From: an uncultured Porphyromonadaceae bacterium
Lineage (GTDB): Bacteria > Bacteroidota > Bacteroidia > Bacteroidales > Muribaculaceae
Direction of reading: 5' to 3'
Length of the DNA: 15,131 bases
Assembly (NCBI GenBank): GCA_947166165.1
Contig: CAMVDK010000046.1
Span: forward strand, 1-15,131
Shown here: in pieces, positions 13,591-15,131 of the stretch
Layout: every line of letters starts with the position of its first letter
Position numbering within the stretch: position 1 is the first letter of the stretch
The notes under the pieces: generated by a model
Databases searched by the model: none
What the model was told of the DNA's origin: nothing
What the model saw: the letters and a program-made list of their open reading frames with translations, nothing else
Translations under genes and position numbers: made by a program

Positions 13591-14904
13591 ATGGGACGAT
13601 TAGTAGCCATCGTGGGACGGCCCAACGTGGGCAAGTCTACCCTCTTCAACCGGCTGACGCAGACCCGTGCTGCCATCGTCGACGACACCAGCGGCACCAC
13701 ACGCGACCGCCAGTACGGCAAAATGGAATGGAACGGCGTGGAGATGAGCGTGGTCGACACCGGCGGCTGGGTGGTGAACTCGGAGGACATCTTCGAGGGC
13801 GAAATCAACAAGCAGGTGCACCTGGCCATCGACGAGGCCGACGTCATCCTCTTCGTGGTCGACATCAAGAACGGCATCACCGACCTCGACGACCACGTGG
13901 CCGCCATCCTGCGCAAAGCCAAGAAGCCCGTCATCGTGGTCACCAACAAGGACGACAACAACGAGAGCATCTACGCCGAGGCCGAGTTCTACGCCCTCGG
14001 GCTCGGGCAGCCCTTCAGCATCTCGGCCATCAACGGCACCGGCACCGGCGACCTGCTCGACGAGGTGGTGCGCCGCCTGCCCGAAGGCGGCAACAACGAG
14101 CCCGACGACCAGCTGCCCCGATTCGCCATCGTGGGCCGGCCCAACGCCGGCAAATCGTCGCTCATCAACGCGCTCATGGACGAGCAGCGCAACATCGTCA
14201 CCGACATCGCCGGCACCACGCGCGACAGCATCTACTCGCGCTACAACAAGTTCGGCTTCGACTTCTACCTGGTCGACACCGCCGGCATACGCAAGAAGAA
14301 CAAGGTGAACGAAGACGTGGAATACTACTCCGTGCTGCGCTCCATACGCGCCATCGAGAACAGCGACGTGTGCATCCTGCTCATCGACGCCACTCGAGGC
14401 ATCGAGGCCCAGGACGCCAACATCTTCTCCATCATCCAGAAGAACCGCAAGGGACTCGTGGTGCTCGTCAACAAGTGGGACATCGTGGCCGAGAAGAGCC
14501 AGGCAAGCATCTCCACGATGGAGAACGCCATCCGCGAGCGATTCGCTCCCTTCACCGATTTCCCCATCATCTTCGGCTCGGCGCTCACCAAGCAGCGCAT
14601 CTACAAGGTGCTCGAAACGGCCATCGAGGTGTGCAAAAACCGCCAGATCGTGATCCCCACCTCGCAGCTCAACAATGTGATGCACGAGGCCATCGAAGCC
14701 TTCCCGCCACCGGCCATCAAGGGCAAATACGTCAAAATCAAATACGTCACCATGCTCAAAGGGGCCTACACGCCCACGTTCATCTTTTTCTGCAACCTGC
14801 CGCAGTGGATACGCGACCCCTACAAGCGCTATCTCGAGAACAAGATCCGCGAGCACTGGACCCTCACCGGCACACCCATCAACCTCTTCTTCCGCGAGAA
14901 ATAG
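13591..14904 (+). CDS. der: GTPase Der (EngA), ribosome biogenesis
   Basis: Der is an essential GTPase with two GTP-binding domains in tandem that acts in maturation of the 50S subunit. The 437-residue product is the usual length. Domain 1 has GRPNVGKS (9-16), DTGGW (56-60) and TNKD (118-121). Domain 2 has GRPNAGKS (182-189), DTAG (229-232) and NKWD (294-297). A KH-like C-terminal domain (about 355-437) ends with TLTGTPINLFFREK, the conserved Der ending. The ATG at 13591 gives the expected MGRLVAIVGRPNVGKS start. It has its own promoter and a leader with possible structure. Its usual Bacteroidetes partner era lies 3.1 kb upstream, separated by the regulator and FGE-like genes. Confidence 0.97.
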   Translation: MGRLVAIVGRPNVGKSTLFNRLTQTRAAIVDDTSGTTRDRQYGKMEWNGVEMSVVDTGGWVVNSEDIFEGEINKQVHLAIDEADVILFVVDIKNGITDLDDHVAAILRKAKKPVIVVTNKDDNNESIYAEAEFYALGLGQPFSISAINGTGTGDLLDEVVRRLPEGGNNEPDDQLPRFAIVGRPNAGKSSLINALMDEQRNIVTDIAGTTRDSIYSRYNKFGFDFYLVDTAGIRKKNKVNEDVEYYSVLRSIRAIENSDVCILLIDATRGIEAQDANIFSIIQKNRKGLVVLVNKWDIVAEKSQASISTMENAIRERFAPFTDFPIIFGSALTKQRIYKVLETAIEVCKNRQIVIPTSQLNNVMHEAIEAFPPPAIKGKYVKIKYVTMLKGAYTPTFIFFCNLPQWIRDPYKRYLENKIREHWTLTGTPINLFFREK

Positions 14905-14917
14905 CATTTTTCAACTG

Positions 14918-14962
14918 CAACAGCTGATTTTTTCAAGCCGAAAAAATGCAAACTGGCTGTTG
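14918..14962 (+). terminator. Hairpin after der, probable transcript end
   Basis: CAACAGC (14918-14924) pairs with GCTGTTG (14956-14962). Further in, ATTTTTTC (14927-14934) pairs with GAAAAAAT (14940-14947) around the loop AAGCC, with an internal loop between the two stems. It starts 14 nt after the der stop codon. A downstream uridine tract is missing, so the call rests on position and pairing. Confidence 0.45.
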
Positions 14963-14985
14963 AACCGAAAATTTCGAGCGAAAAT

Positions 14986-15017
14986 TTAGGATTATTCAAA
15001 AAATGGTATTACCTTTG
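14986..15017 (+). promoter_or_regulatory. Promoter for a transcript running off the right edge
   Basis: A perfect -7 box TACCTTTG (15010-15017) lies 20 nt after TTAG (14986-14989), a one-mismatch -33 box. The start is predicted near 15024. The transcript begins within the window but its gene is not resolved here. Confidence 0.65.
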
Positions 15018-15023
15018 CACCGT

Positions 15024-15131
15024 CAAACGAAAAGCCTAGCTATAGGCCGCATAACTTTGATAGGCAACAAACAATAATATACTTGAATTTTGGTTATGAA
15101 GATGGTGTGCTTTTGTGAAAAAGCGCACTTT
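15024..15131 (+). ncRNA. Possible structured leader or small RNA, cut by window edge
   Basis: The predicted transcript from about 15024 has a small hairpin GCCTA-GCTA-TAGGC. At the very end, GTGTGCTTTT (15104-15113) can pair with AAAAGCGCAC (15119-15128, with one G-U pair), followed by TTT as the window stops. That end resembles an intrinsic terminator, giving a possible RNA of about 110 nt or an attenuating leader. A 12-codon open frame from the ATG at 15096 (MKMVCFCEKAHF) runs off the edge and could instead be the start of a gene or leader peptide. The sequence does not decide. Confidence 0.3.

Noticed and set aside
13600..14907. Minus-strand open frame (435 codons) opposite der
   Set aside because: It mirrors the der codons and has no recognisable motifs; der is complete with both GTPase domains.
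1..15131. CRISPR array, phage, integrase or restriction/defence genes
   Set aside because: No regularly spaced direct repeats and no proteins of these kinds were seen; the only repeats are inverted repeats and the tandem tRNA copies.

Overview
The window is chromosomal DNA from a member of the Bacteroidota, most likely order Bacteroidales. Three things support this. The promoters have the Bacteroidetes form (-33 TTTG, 19-20 bp, -7 TAnnTTTG). Two genes encode PorZ-type propeller proteins with type IX secretion (T9SS) C-terminal domains. The lysyl-tRNA synthetase carries a C-terminal extension. The GC-rich coding sequence and a secreted protein with a dockerin-like calcium loop would suit Muribaculaceae or a Prevotella-like lineage, but the family cannot be fixed from this sequence.

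Layout, left to right. On the minus strand are two near-identical tRNA-Asn genes (the outer one cut by the window edge) behind one promoter, then a 495-bp non-coding stretch with two hairpins, then frr (ribosome recycling factor) with its own promoter. Divergent from frr, a promoter at 1518-1548 starts a plus-strand run: a small lipoprotein, lysS, and a first PorZ-like protein. A 176-bp MITE-like inverted-repeat element follows, then a membrane-anchored protein of unknown function and a second PorZ-like protein that ends at a terminator hairpin. Next come era, a membrane-spanning kelch/AraC regulator, a secreted FGE/SUMF1-fold protein with a dockerin-like loop, a 70-nt palindrome, and der behind its own promoter. 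The right edge holds a further promoter and what looks like a structured leader or small RNA.

How the genes fit together. frr, lysS, era, der and the tRNAs are translation and ribosome-assembly housekeeping genes. The two PorZ paralogues with the small membrane protein between them look like a cell-envelope cassette linked to T9SS or surface lipopolysaccharide. The regulator and FGE-like gene sit between two ribosome GTPase genes and differ from them in codon use. The promoter of the FGE-like gene has a perfect -7 box but no -33 box, and a perfect 12-bp inverted repeat lies upstream of it. That suggests a two-gene signalling module in which the regulator senses something outside the cytoplasm and switches on the secreted protein. 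This module and the PorZ cassette are the parts most likely to hold undescribed biology. Function assignments come from reading the protein sequences; no database search was run.
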